64,000 bases of DNA from NCBI GenBank assembly GCA_900169235.1, contig FWCC01000137.1, positions 186,001-250,000 of the forward strand. Reading direction: 5' to 3'. The translations under genes and the position numbers were made by a program. The number at the start of each line of letters is the position of its first letter. Within the stretch, counting starts at the first letter, position 1. Under the pieces are notes generated by a model. It did no database searches. It was not told the DNA's origin and saw nothing but the letters and a program-made list of their open reading frames with translations. The DNA comes from Zarea fungicola. Lineage: Eukaryota; Ascomycota; Sordariomycetes; Hypocreales; Cordycipitaceae. Shown here one piece after another: positions 36,863 to 51,468 of this stretch.

Positions 36863-38478
36863 CTAGAACAACCGCTTCTTGACGGTCATACGCAAGTTCA
36901 CCGGCTTGACAAACCATTAGTTGTCTGTTACCCACCCTTGTTCACCATCTTGAATTTCAAAGTTGAAGTTCCTCACTAGAACAGGTAGTGTCTTCGATAA
37001 TTCAATATCAGCTATGTGTCGCCCAATACATGTTCGAGCCCCCAGCCCAAACTAAGATTAATAATCAGTATACACCACAGCGAAATTACAGCCCCCAGCA
37101 GAGAGGGAGGAGCAGAACATGTGAGGAACAAACTTACTGGAAGGTGATACGCATTCATTTGCCTCAGCTTCTCACCCCCTTCAGCTTCAGCCCCAATCCA
37201 CCGTTCAGGTATGAACTCGCTGGCATTCTTGCCAAAAATTTCTTCGTTGTAGTGAGCGCACCAAGCATTTAGGCCAACAACAGTACCCCTGGGAAAATAC
37301 AATCCTTCCAGGTGTATGCCTTCCTCGGGGACTTCTCGCCACATCGGCAGCCCAGTGGCTGCATGGATCCGGAGGCCTTCTTTAATTACTGCCCGCAAGT
37401 ACGGCATATCTCGCGTACGCTTGAAGGCAATACACTGCGGGTCATCATCGCTAGCTGCGACGCATAGATCAATCTCGTCCCTAAGCTTGCGCATGGTACT
37501 AGGATACTTTACAAGGTTGAAGAGAATGGCACTAAGGCTGATAGCTGTGGTATCGGCGCCTGCGACGATGTTGATGATTCCCATCATAGTAACGTGGTAA
37601 TTTGTTACTTTCACTGAGTCGTTTTCGTTCAAGTCGATGCATAGATCTAGCAGGTCCTGTTGCTTGCTCTCGCCCTGCGTTGTCGCTTTCTGTGCCATTC
37701 CCCTCTCAGCTCGTCGTTGTTCTACCTTCTCATTGGCGAAGCTTGTGAGATAACCGAAACCTGTGGGCTGGTCTCCGTTTAGCCAAACCATCAGAGGATA
37801 TATGTAAGAATGAAGAAAGGCAAATATGCCTATAGATGTTGCATATTTCAAGTAAGCGTGGAGAGCCTCGATAAGTCCGTTTCTATCTTCTCCGGCATCC
37901 AGAAATCCGAAGCGTTTCGAGTAAGTCAAGTTGCTAATGACATCAAACGCATAAAACTGAAGCCAGTTAAACATATCAACTGGTTCGTCGCGCTCAGCAA
38001 GTTCTCCCAGCCGCTGTAGGAAGACATCCATACAGTCATCTATGTGTGTCTCGTACTTCACTAAACTTGACAAACTGTAAATACCCTGGCATTGCCTTTT
38101 GACATAAGCATGTCTTGCTATATCCTGGTCGGCAAACAATCCAGTTCGATCGGGATGGGGATCCCCCCAAGCTGCGTACCAGTCTGACTTGCGAAATCTT
38201 GACCCATTTCCATAAATTTGTTTGACCGCGTCTGGTATGTCAATACTATACATGTTTGGTGCCAGGCGCACGATGGGGCCAAATTTTCTGTGCAAAGCAA
38301 TGTTCTCTTGATCAAACTTGCCGAGACGGACTCGATTGTAATACCACAGTCCCGAGAACCGAGCTCAAAAAGGCCCTGGAACACGGTGCAACGGTGACAA
38401 GGCGCCCTTGAGGAGAGTGCAAATGAAGTGGAGCGTGAAGGCGAGCAGTAGGCTGCTGAGAATAATCCATGCTTGCAT
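36863..38478 (-). pseudogene. Cytochrome P450 (pisatin-demethylase-like) with two in-frame stop codons
   Basis: Microsomal haem monooxygenase. Exons 37138-38478 and 36863-37051, intron 37052-37137; 509 codons to the final TAG. Seen: N-terminal membrane anchor (ILSSLLLAFTLHFICTLL), the I-helix AGADTTA, ExxR as EGLR, the PERW motif FIPERW, and the haem loop FGLGARTCIGR just after the intron. Text around MWREVPEEG and NAWCAHYNEEIFG fits pisatin demethylase-like P450s. Breaks: TGA at codon 38 (38365-38367), where the family has Trp after the proline-rich hinge, and TAA at codon 492 (36917-36919), 17 codons before the natural end, where an aromatic residue before WFVKPV is expected. Both are single-base changes from sense codons. 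No intron can remove the first stop. Otherwise the frame is open, so decay is recent, or these are assembly errors. Confidence 0.85.
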
Positions 38479-42278
<3,800 letters not shown>

Positions 42279-42881
42279 ACATACCAGTTTAGCCACTGAT
42301 GAGTCCTGCATGCTCGCAGCTGACTTCACCCCGGTTCTCCTAGTTACCAATATGTGCAATCTTCGACAATGTTTAGTTGTGAGACTTCTTAAATGTCAGT
42401 GAAATTAATTTCATCTCAGAATCAGCCGACTTTCCACTGCTACTCTACATATAGTTCCTGTGCGAAGGGGGTCCCGTTCTCGATGACAATGCGTAGTCCC
42501 CAAATACTTACAGCAGTTATTGCAGCTCAGAATTACGTAATAATCCTCTGGCTCGACTTACCCATTACACCAAGTACGCGACATTGCTGCCCTGCGTGAC
42601 ATTACCCTCCTCGATATCCAACAATAGTAAGATGCCGCTATTCCTCTACAGGGATACATTGCGCCGGGTGGTGTGTATGTAGGATGGACTACAAGTTAGC
42701 GCATGCTGATGGCTCCACAAGTAGTTAATACGGTTGCACAGAACGCCGCATACGGGATATTAAATATGGCATTCTCCGACCATTGCGTCTAGCAGAGCGA
42801 TCTCAATACTTAATATCTTCTATACCAGAGCTACTAGGTTTCATCTCCTTCTCTAAAGCAGCCCGAGCTCATGAGGGGTCC
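42279..42881. other. Intergenic spacer before GNAT gene
   Basis: About 600 bp. Upstream of 42882 the acetyltransferase frame is also open to 42783. Nothing else is seen. Confidence 0.35.
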
Positions 42882-43484
42882 ATGATGTTCCAACCTATCC
42901 TTTCTACTCCGAGGCTCACTCTTACATTGTTCGATGCTTGTAACGAGGGTGAATGCAACATGTTGGAAAGCATCCTGCTCGATGTCAGTATGACACTTTT
43001 AGGAATTGATCCAGCTGATGCATCGAGGGATGCAAAGAAAGCTGTCAAGTACTATAGCTCTCACGGCCGAATATATCCATCATTCCTCCACGGACACACG
43101 ACGGCGATGGCAGCAGTGTGGATGATCCACCTGGGTCCTAGCAACCTTATTGGGCCATGCATTGGATTTACGACCATGCTTCAAAGATGCTATATACCGG
43201 ACCAGGGATGGGTTATTATACCAGAGTACCGAGGAAGGGGATATGCGACGGAGGCGGCGCGTGAGGTTTTGAGATATTTCCGGGAGGAGCCGTCTCTTAA
43301 CAATATCATGGCTCCCACTCATCCGACGAACCACAGTAGTAAAAGGGTTGCTCAGAAGATAGGCTACATAACTGTTGGAAGAGGCCTGGAATATCAGCAT
43401 GGATCGTTACTCGATCTTAACATCCTTCCTGGAGCGATGTTGCCGCCGCAAGGGACAATTTTCACACGCTTTGCCCAACAATAG
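42882..43484 (+). CDS. GNAT family N-acetyltransferase (RimJ/RimL-like)
   Basis: 200 aa from the chosen start MMFQPILSTPRLTLTLF, which is where this family normally begins; an ATG at 42783 in the same frame would add 33 unlike residues. The acetyl-CoA-binding motif is GWVIIPEYRGRGYATEAARE (about residues 125-145), with the R-G-x-G/A turn. The NHSSKRVAQKIGYITVGR region matches the usual RimJ/L motif B (asparagine then helix). No intron needed. The substrate (protein N-terminus, small amine or antibiotic) cannot be told. It is isolated, next to the damaged GMC gene and the APH-type gene. Confidence 0.78.
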   Translation: MMFQPILSTPRLTLTLFDACNEGECNMLESILLDVSMTLLGIDPADASRDAKKAVKYYSSHGRIYPSFLHGHTTAMAAVWMIHLGPSNLIGPCIGFTTMLQRCYIPDQGWVIIPEYRGRGYATEAAREVLRYFREEPSLNNIMAPTHPTNHSSKRVAQKIGYITVGRGLEYQHGSLLDLNILPGAMLPPQGTIFTRFAQQ

Positions 43485-44083
43485 TTAGAATCGTTCCCGA
43501 GCTCTGTCCACTATTAACGATGACTATAATATCCAGGATAGCTCTTCATTTATATTGAATCTTTATCAGTATAAAATCAATTACAAGTACAATCAACATT
43601 AATTGAAGGTCTCCGGTGGCCTGGCCGTAAGCCTCGTACCTGTGAATCGCATAATTTTTAACAGTCCAAGGGACATGCAGTCGACTAGTTAGTCAGTGTT
43701 TCACGGCTGCAAACCAACAGTGTGCTTACGGCGCTTGACACATTACAAAGTTGCATTGTCAACGGTGGCTTCTTGGTGTCCTGTGTCAAATTCTCAACCT
43801 GCACCTACACTGTCGTCTTAAAGCTGTCCTCGCCGCCTTCCACCCTATCCCGAACGGAAGGCACTAGTGGTTGCTAGTAGGACCTGAGGCTAATCCACCC
43901 ACGCTAAATATTTTCTCTTAGGGTTGCGCCAGAGCCTTACAAAAAAACCAATACCAGGCTAGAAAATACTAATACTACCTACTCTAGACGTCTTTCCCAC
44001 ATTGACGGACATTGACTCGAATCAGGCTAAATAACACAGTCTCAACGGTTAAAGCAACAGAGCGCGCAACGGTCGTATTAAGA
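43485..44083. other. Intergenic spacer
   Basis: About 600 bp. The kinase frame is open upstream to 44012, but family comparison puts the start at 44084. No gene otherwise. Confidence 0.35.
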
Positions 44084-45250
44084 ATGGACACGTTGCCAAC
44101 AGTTTCTCCCGACGCCATCACCAAACTCCTCGCCAGTCTCTCCCTCCCACAGCCTACCAGCATTTCGCCTTTGCAGGTCACCGCTGCTTTTCACACTATT
44201 TACCTCATACATTTTGACGCCAGCTCTGTGGAAGAGCTGCAGCCCGATACCCCCGCGCGGAATGCGGATGGTTCGCTCACGCTCGTCTTGCGCATATCCG
44301 GCCTTGACATCCCGCACACAAAGACTGCCAACGAGGTCGCCGTGTTGCACTGGCTGGCACACAACACCAATATTCCCGTGCCCATCGTCATTCGGCACGA
44401 CACCACGGCGAATAATGCACTTGGCCGTGAGTTTACGCTGCTGGAGCGAATGCCTGGGCGCAGCGTCGACCAGATGTACAATGCCTTGACGGAGGTCGCC
44501 AAGGTGCGGCTCGTGAGGCAACTAACGGATGTATTGGTTCAGCTCAATGCGTTTGAGTGGCATCATGTGGGAGGACTACAGCTAGATAACGGTGCGGGGA
44601 CTGTCGTGCCAGGCCCGGTGCTGGAAGACACATTTTGGATGGTGCCGGACATTGAAAAGCATTGGGGCAGCGAAGAGTCCCTTGCCACACTGAACCCCCG
44701 GGGGCCGTACAAGACCCATGTAGAGCTTGTTCGCGCGTTCCTAAACGTCTATCTCCATGCCATATCCAAACACAAGTCACTCGAATGGCTTCGAAGCGAT
44801 CTCGCGCCTCGTCTCCGGGCTCTTGTAGATCACTTGCCCGAGGCACAGCTCCTCACCACACGCCTCATCCTCGCGCACAAAGACCTTCATTTTGCCAATG
44901 TCATGGCCACACCCGATGGCACGCTAACCGGCATTCTGGACTGGGAATTTGCTGGTGTGGTACCGGCGCTGCGCTGGGATCCTGTGCGCGCGTTTCTCTG
45001 GAACGGCCGACAAGATGATGCGGCAGGGCTAGAAAAGGAGCTCCTGCGGAGTGTGTTTGAGGATGTTCTCAAAGAGCGTGGTATTAAGCAGTGGTGGGCG
45101 CAGGATGTATCCGCAGAAGTGACGGATGTGTGGACAGTTTTGCGTTTTACGAGGGCATTAGTCGAGGCGTGTCCTCGAAATCAACGCGTGGAGCTCGTGC
45201 ATGGATGGCGAGACGCGGCGCTGGCAGCATTAACGAACTTGGGTGTTTAA
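44084..45250 (+). CDS. APH-type phosphotransferase (aminoglycoside phosphotransferase family)
   Basis: 388-aa single-exon protein with a small-molecule kinase fold. The chosen start MDTLPTVSPDAITKLLASL gives a normal N-terminus; the upstream ATG at 44012 would add 24 residues. Seen: the N-lobe strand LVLRISG (nucleotide-lysine region; the Lys is replaced by Arg here), NEVAVLHWLAHNTNIPVP (family alphaC helix), catalytic loop LAHKDLHFANVM (H-x-D-x-x-x-x-N) and the metal site ILDWEFAG. This pattern is typical of fungal APH-domain proteins of unknown substrate, not of a clinical resistance enzyme. GC-rich codons, intact. Confidence 0.82.
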   Translation: MDTLPTVSPDAITKLLASLSLPQPTSISPLQVTAAFHTIYLIHFDASSVEELQPDTPARNADGSLTLVLRISGLDIPHTKTANEVAVLHWLAHNTNIPVPIVIRHDTTANNALGREFTLLERMPGRSVDQMYNALTEVAKVRLVRQLTDVLVQLNAFEWHHVGGLQLDNGAGTVVPGPVLEDTFWMVPDIEKHWGSEESLATLNPRGPYKTHVELVRAFLNVYLHAISKHKSLEWLRSDLAPRLRALVDHLPEAQLLTTRLILAHKDLHFANVMATPDGTLTGILDWEFAGVVPALRWDPVRAFLWNGRQDDAAGLEKELLRSVFEDVLKERGIKQWWAQDVSAEVTDVWTVLRFTRALVEACPRNQRVELVHGWRDAALAALTNLGV

Positions 45251-46248
45251 AGACGAATTGCTTCGAGGCTCAGAATTGTGTGTAAGAGGTAGACGCGGCT
45301 TTGCGGCGAGACTGGCAGGCGACTGTAACGATGCTTATTTCGAAGTCATAGTATGTCAAGTTCAATGATTGCCTTGAACTGAACTATTTACACTTACTGG
45401 CGAATCTAGCTACGCTTGAAATCTGCTTTTAAACCAACTAAAGATTAATTCTTCTAAATTATCTCCGCTTTATCTGTGTTACTGCGTCGATATGCATAGT
45501 GGCCAAGATGACTGCTGTAAACTGGTTAAAATACAATGTTAGGTCCTTCTGAGCGGCTTTTATCTAGTCCTCTTATTCCAATTACTTCTCTCAGAAGTAT
45601 TCAAATTAACATGCTAGGTGGTGAGCAATAGCTATAGAGTAGATTGGCGATTGGTCAGTGAGCGAGCTCTTCATGGTACAAGTCGGCGCAATCCAGTCTA
45701 TTTAGCTGCGAGCCCTAGCCAATGATGGCTAAAACGGTTATATAACACATCATAATTGGAAATTTTAAGCACTAGACTGTGGAGTTCGGTAGTATGCGCA
45801 ATACTTGCCTAAATAGGGGTGCGAGTTTACGACATTGCCAGACGTGTAGACATGATTCGGAGTTTCCTGCCACAGGGAGTGCTGTCCTACAAATGTGAGA
45901 ACTCGCCGAAATCCCGCAAGATCAATATTTCTACGTTGAAATCTATGTAAGATTATGGCTGCAGTCGGGTCCATGTCGGCACATGGTTTAGAATATCCGA
46001 AGTGCCGCACTGGCTCTCATCGGCCTAATACAAATCCCGATTCCCTACTTGTGCCGCAAGGGATATGAAGAGGTGGATCACCCGATGAAATAAGGTAGTG
46101 GAGCCTTTCTACGCGTTTCTACTGATGATATGGCTACGAACTCCGTCGTTTATTTCCCTCGGACGCTGTGCACGGCTGGAATGATAAGAGGCAACAGTTC
46201 CTGTTGACATACCAAGATCGTAACTTCATACCCTCCATAGAACCCTTC
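45251..46248. other. Intergenic region
   Basis: About 1 kb, AT-rich. It contains one 81-codon minus frame at 45765-46010 without recognisable text. Confidence 0.35.
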
Positions 46249-46687
46249 ATGGCTACAGCTGAGATTGATATTATTGCCAAGCTGGTTGTCCTAGATGGAA
46301 AATTCGATGAGGTAAGGGATTTCAGCCTTGTTCAATAGAACCGTAGCCATTAACCATACAGCAGGTGTTGGCAGCCTTCAAGGCGCTCTGCAAATTTGTT
46401 CACAATAATGAACCGGGTACCACTATCTATTACGCCATAAAGTCTGAAAAAAAGAATGAAATCACTGTTATAGAAAGGTAAGGGCGCAGCTGTTCTATCT
46501 CTGATGAACTTGCTGATGCTGACAGCACACCAGATATAAGGACTCAGAAGCCGCCAAAGCTCACGTGGAATCAGCAAACTCCAAAGCATTCTTGGAAGAA
46601 ACCAAATCGTTGCTGGCGGGAAGACCTGAGATTAGTGTTGGCTCGTATTTGACCGGATTCCAAAGAGTCGGGGGAGAGACGGAGTAA
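46249..46687 (+). CDS. Small ABM-fold (antibiotic biosynthesis monooxygenase-like) protein, three exons
   Basis: 110-aa protein assembled from 46249-46311, 46362-46477 and 46534-46687, with GT-AG introns of 50 and 56 nt that are in phase; the acceptor at 46361 may alternatively be 46364. Seen: the first strand EIDIIAKLVVLDGKFDE, a helix VLAAFKALCKFVHNNEPGT, strand YYAIKSEKKNEITVIER, then YKDSEAAKAHVESANSKAF and a final strand ISVGSYLTGFQRV. This order (strand, helix, strand, the YKD/E helix) matches the ABM dimeric alpha-beta barrel family. Members may be monooxygenases or have no known activity; no cofactor site is visible. It is not visible as one open frame, so gene finders may miss it. 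Confidence 0.72.
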
Positions 46688-47713
46688 GCTTGTGACAGGC
46701 AACATACTATTTTTACCGTAATTCAAATGAAACATCAGTACAGGCTTGCTTTATGGGAATGATGAATCGATCAAACATGAACATTACTAGCAATTGAGAT
46801 GGATACGTTGAGAAGCAGCAGAAAGGGATGAACTATAATGTAAAAACCCCGTTTTGACCAGTAACACATGGTCTCAATGTTAGGCAGCATCAAGGATAAC
46901 TTCGTGGAAGGCATTGGTGGAATTGATGCTGATGTCTCCTCGTATGAAACTTCTCGTAGAAAATCGGAAGCCAACACTTGCCGGCTTCGTCGCCTAAGAA
47001 AGTGTTTTTGAGTTTCCACCCGGGTTTTCCATATTCACTTGGCAGTGAGATGGGTCTACCAAATCCAGTATGCGCTGCGCAGCGCAAATTAATATTTTGG
47101 TTATTAGTTTCTGTAATGGATGCCTGCAAAATTTATGTCGAATGATTAGGTGAATACTAGCCCTGTGGGTACAGGGAAGACTTATGATATCTCGAAACAA
47201 CAAGGCTACTGGATGAAAATATTGCCAGGCGAAGAAAGGTGGCAAGAGCCAAGTCAATCAAATATGAATTTGCAACTTTAAAGTATGCCCTAAAGCTGCA
47301 ACATACTGTTAATTGTCAGAAAATCCCCCTAAAATTCTGCAACGCACTGGTCTTTTCCAAATACATCGACGTAGTGCATAGCATAAGTCTGGAATGTGGC
47401 TTATTACTTTCTCCTGGTTGGTCTGCCAAGCATGTGAGTAGAAAACTGCCTTTATTACAGATTTAGACAGGAGCGCCAGTAAGCTGACACCGCAGGAACC
47501 TGGCAAGGGTTATGAAATAGAGCATCATAATCTCATAAGGTTTGGCCGCGTTACAACTCGTACTGACAATTAGAAATTAGTTAAGGTCTTGCAGGTTCCA
47601 AATATAAAAAGGTCAAGTGTGCTACAAAAGTAATTTGCTTCTTCTACATCAATCATCGTCTCTATCAATCGTCTTCTCTTCATCAAGATTTCAAGTTATT
47701 CTCAGCCATCAAG
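46688..47713. other. Upstream region of the secreted protein gene
   Basis: About 1 kb with no gene supported; it holds the probable core promoter of the small secreted protein (see 47603-47609). Confidence 0.4.
47603..47609 (+). promoter_or_regulatory. TATA box of the small secreted protein gene
   Basis: TATAAAA about 105 bp before the start codon, followed by a CT-rich leader with TCATCAAG repeats ending ATCAAG before ATG. This combination is common in strongly expressed fungal secreted-protein genes. Confidence 0.5.
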
Positions 47714-48151
47714 ATGCGTCTCTATGCGAAAGAGAGTATTCTCACTATACTCCTGTCAGGCCAGCTCGTCGCGGGTGATTTTCACCTTGCAAGAGTCTTC
47801 TTCACTGGAAACAAGCCGTCTGGTTTTGAATGGCTTAGCCTAGACTACCTACCGTCGAACAAGTACACCTGTGCCTGGCTTAATAGCAACGGCTTTGGAA
47901 AGGGAACTGCGGTGGTACCTAATGGTTCAGAAAGTTTTCCCGATTCCTTTACTGCACTCAACCCTATCTGTGGTGAGGCGAACCTGAAGTTCAAGAAGAA
48001 CTCCAGCCGTTACGACCTTACTCAAAGTAATGGTGAATATGTTGGAAGTTGTTACGATAACTCAAAGGGAAATGGCTTGAGCTGTTATGGTTTTGGCTGG
48101 GCTCAAATAGTTATGGAGAAATGGATTTGCTACACATATCTCTGCAAATAG
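47714..48151 (+). CDS. Small secreted cysteine-rich protein
   Basis: 145-aa single-exon protein with a signal peptide (basic start, hydrophobic SILTILLSG, cleavage likely after VAG, residue 21). The mature part has six cysteines (after YT, NPI, VGS, LS, WI and YL), enough for three disulfides, and two or so N-glycosylation sites (NGS, NSS). It is rich in Tyr, Gly, Asn and Trp with a terminal CYTYLCK. No known domain is recognised; an effector-like or antimicrobial role would be inference only. The preceding CT-rich leader and TATA box support a true gene. It is isolated in a gene-poor region, as such genes often are. Confidence 0.72.
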   Translation: MRLYAKESILTILLSGQLVAGDFHLARVFFTGNKPSGFEWLSLDYLPSNKYTCAWLNSNGFGKGTAVVPNGSESFPDSFTALNPICGEANLKFKKNSSRYDLTQSNGEYVGSCYDNSKGNGLSCYGFGWAQIVMEKWICYTYLCK

Positions 48152-50323
48152 TGTACCTAGACATAAGTTAGATATGCTATAACGGCAAAGAATAGCAAGT
48201 GTGTGCTCCCGGCAGAGGGAGTGGGACTGACGCCTCCGCCATCTGGCTACAGGGCAAAATATTATGGTATTTGGCAGTTCTCACAATCAAGATAATCGTT
48301 GCTGATTCCGACACATCTCGCTCCGTTCTTGGTCCGTACGTGAACACGCACGATCAGTGTGGTCATCAATTCCATTCCATCAATTTGCAGCTTATTTGGC
48401 GTTTTATTCCTATAGTTGAATGATTGATCAATTTCACTCGCTAGTTTGGCCGCTGACCCTACATTGAAGGCGTTGATCCAGCTAACCCCTTGTCGTGAGC
48501 CTGATCGACAGAAAAGGTCACCCTCGTATAAAACGCTATTTATAATTTACCAAACGCAGTAATTGAAGATTCCGATACATCTAGCAGCCCACTCTAAATC
48601 TAAGTCTTTAATTTTCAGCGTATCCACTATTGTACTAGCTTTTAACCAAGTAGGGAGCGGCGACACTCTCCATCTGCTGACACGAAACAGTCGCTCACCC
48701 TCTGCAAGCCTAGGTGGTATCAACAGCTGATCAAGAGCCACGCGCGATAAATCTAGGAAAATTCCCTTCTTCACCCTCTACCATTGCACGGTGTCTGCCA
48801 CCAAAGCGTCGCCGACTTTGGTTTGGTTTGGTACTGTGACTAAATAGAAATCACACGACTATCAACAGGGCAAATGCGCCACAGATAGCATGATCAGACG
48901 TTCCCGTACAAGATCTGTACCATTCTATGTTCTTATAGACTTCATTTACAGAGAATAGACAGAGTAAAGTAAATAGAGAGGAATTTAGTACAGCGATGGC
49001 TTAACGCGTAAGTAGTAGTTTTAGTATATTTTTTTATTTTCCGTCCTGCGGCCATAGGCTGCTCAGATCCCCTAATAAAGGGGGCCACAGGACTTGCTAA
49101 GCTGAACTATATAGAACGCACTCACTCTAGGATACCCAGCGCTTTCTATACCACAAGTGTCTGTAGCCTCTCCCTCCTACGGTTGCCATTCTACCATTCA
49201 AAACTCCGACCTGATTAGTATCTACCTATATACCTTAACTATAAGTCTATTTATGGCGGCGGGTATGATATACTTGATAGCCGTCTAAGTTGGCCACTGT
49301 ATGCATGTGGAGGACATGGTTATTTCTCTACGTTAACGAAGAAATAGGTTGCATAAGAGTTTAGTAAGATGGGAAAGGTTAGAGGCAATTGCCTTGCGAC
49401 ATATCTTTCTTGTGCATTGCAACTACGAAGCGACGCCACCGTGCGGCAATGGATAGACACAGATGATTAGGATATAAACTGAAGTATATTGCACAGACTA
49501 TTTGCCAGGAGCACGTGGCAGCACTCACATTGCTATTCCTTGGCCATCCATGTCGAGGCCGGTATTGGCACCATCAACCGCCCAGAGGCAACCAAGATCG
49601 ATTACTGATCATTGCTCCCATCTTTGTGGGCCCCGGACTTTCGGACATTTTTAAGCCTCTCACAACTTTTAGAATGCATGATTGGAGAGCGCGCTACCGA
49701 GCAGTGTTTGCTAAACACAAAACCCAGCGAGTCATGATTAAAGTAATGGTCGGGTACCGGTATCAACCCAAACCAAAGTTTATGCACCTGCAGCCAATAG
49801 GGGCTCAGTTGCTACTTAACTTGGGCACATGTACCAACTTGTCTCTGTCTATTGCTAGCTCATAAACGATCATCGTCCCATTTCTGCTCCTGCTCTTGTA
49901 TCTTCCTTGGCATACTCAATACGTATATCGTTCAGCTACCAGAGATGAGATCGATTGACAGATTCGTGAATCCCATCCATATATGAATCATTGTGGAACA
50001 AGCCTCAACGGGCCTAGTATCCAGCTCGTAGGCCATTGTGGTGATGTGTCGCAAATCATCAGGCGGGGTGCATACCATATGGGGACTAGGGCGGGCAGGT
50101 TTACTTAGCAATAAGAACTGCATTCCATTTTATTCATTATAAATTAATTTTTCTACAATGAATGAAGACCGAGTATCCGATAGGCCCTGGGCTGAATGTC
50201 AGTTGGCAATCCGCAATGGGCTATTTGAATATAAAAAGGCTAAATATTCCTGAACCATTACTTCGGAGAGCACAATTTAGTAAACAGTTTCAATCATACC
50301 GTCAATACACGGCCGAGCGCAAT
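48152..50323. other. 2.2-kb gene-poor region with structured inverted repeat
   Basis: No gene supported. Contains the inverted repeat at 49043-49093 and T-rich tracts next to it. A 75-codon minus frame (48547-48774) has ordered text (WLKASTIVDTLKIKDLDLEW) and might be a relic of a mobile element, but I could not identify it. Confidence 0.35.
49043..49093. repeat. Nested inverted repeat
   Basis: Outer arms GTCCTGCGGCC (49043-49053) and GGCCACAGGAC (49083-49093) pair with one mismatch; within them CCCCT (49069-49073) and AGGGG (49079-49083) pair around AATAA. It may be an RNA or DNA secondary structure or the trace of a small element. Confidence 0.5.
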
Positions 50324-51468
50324 ATGGATGAATACGTCATTTATGGCAAACCCGAATTCGTTGGCAGCAAGAGGAAGGCCACCATTCCGTTAGAACACTC
50401 CATCCTATGGTTATTGACAAATGGCTAATTTTTTATAGTGTACCTGGTCCGAACGAAGTTCTTGTCAAAGTCGCAGCAGCGGGCCTGAATCCCAAAGATT
50501 GGAAAGTTTGTCATTTGTTGCCTCGTTTCCCGTCAGATGTCTTCCACATGGGGCTAACTTCCACCCGATAGTTTACCAAAGGACGTGATAAGTCCCGCGC
50601 ACTGAACACTGGTGATGATATTTCCGGCATCGTTCATGAAGTCGGTTCCTCCGTCTATGAGTTCAAACCCGGTGATCGCGTCGCAGGCTTCCACAGAATG
50701 GGCGAACCAGCCGGCGGCTACGCTGAATACGCAGTCACACCCGCGTCGACGACTTTTTTTCTCCCCCCCAACGTGTCTTTCGAGTCTGGCGCCAGTCTCC
50801 CGTTGTCATCCATCACTGCGGCTCTTGCGTTGTACCAGTACCTGCAGGTACCGCTTCCCACGATCCTGGGCGAAAAGGACGTACCGATTCTTATATATGG
50901 GGGCGCGACGGCCGTCGGCGCTTATGCACTCCAACTGGCGAAGCTGAGCAAACTAAGTCCGATTATTACCGTCGCCGGGTCGGGAATTGAGTTTGTCAAG
51001 TCACTGAACGCAGCAACGCACATTATTGACTATCGCAATGGAGATGTAGCGGACCAGATTCTCGCCGCAGCGGGAGGCAAGAAGATCAAGCTCGCATTTG
51101 ATGCCGTGTCGAACCACGCAAGCTACGAACACATTACCAAGGTACTTCAAACTGCAGGCGGCGGGCATATCAACATGGTGGATCCTCCTGAGGACACAAC
51201 CTGGTCGTTCCCTCAGGAGGTTCGATTTACAAGGACGTTTGTTAGCTCCGCATATGGTGTTAAGCACGGGTTTATCAGTGAGGAGCAGGCGGAAGCGGAC
51301 GCGGACTTCTCGTACTTCTTCTACCGGTACTTGAGCCACCTACTTGCGGCTCGGAAATTTACACCGCACCCGATTGAAGTACTGCCTAACGGGCTGAATG
51401 GCATTATTGATGGAGTGAAGGCGCTTCACGACGGTAAAGTCAGTGCGAAGAAGCTCATTGCTATGTAA
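50324..51468 (+). CDS. Zinc-less MDR oxidoreductase (quinone/enoyl-reductase type)
   Basis: 342 aa in three exons: 50324-50388, 50439-50505 and 50572-51468; introns of 50 and 66 nt with CTAAT/CTAAC branch sites, in phase. Medium-chain dehydrogenase/reductase using NADPH. N-terminal catalytic domain: VPGPNEVLVKVAAAGLNPKDW, GDDISGIVHEVGSSVYEFKP and GDRVAGFHRMGEPAGGYAEY. Nucleotide-binding domain: LIYGGATAVGAYALQLAKL, with the AxGxxG-type loop replaced by GATAVGAYA as usual in the zinc-less class. No structural Cys4 zinc lobe, no catalytic Cys. This group includes trans-acting enoyl reductases of polyketide pathways, but no PKS is nearby, so a small-molecule reductase is all I can say. Frame intact. 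Confidence 0.85.

Noticed and set aside
38365..38367. TGA in the P450 read through or as selenocysteine
   Set aside because: Fungi of this type lack a known selenocysteine system, the following base is G (poor readthrough context), and a second stop exists downstream.
49515..49865. Plus-strand frame of 116 codons
   Set aside because: No recognisable domain, splice partners or start context; composition looks like chance.
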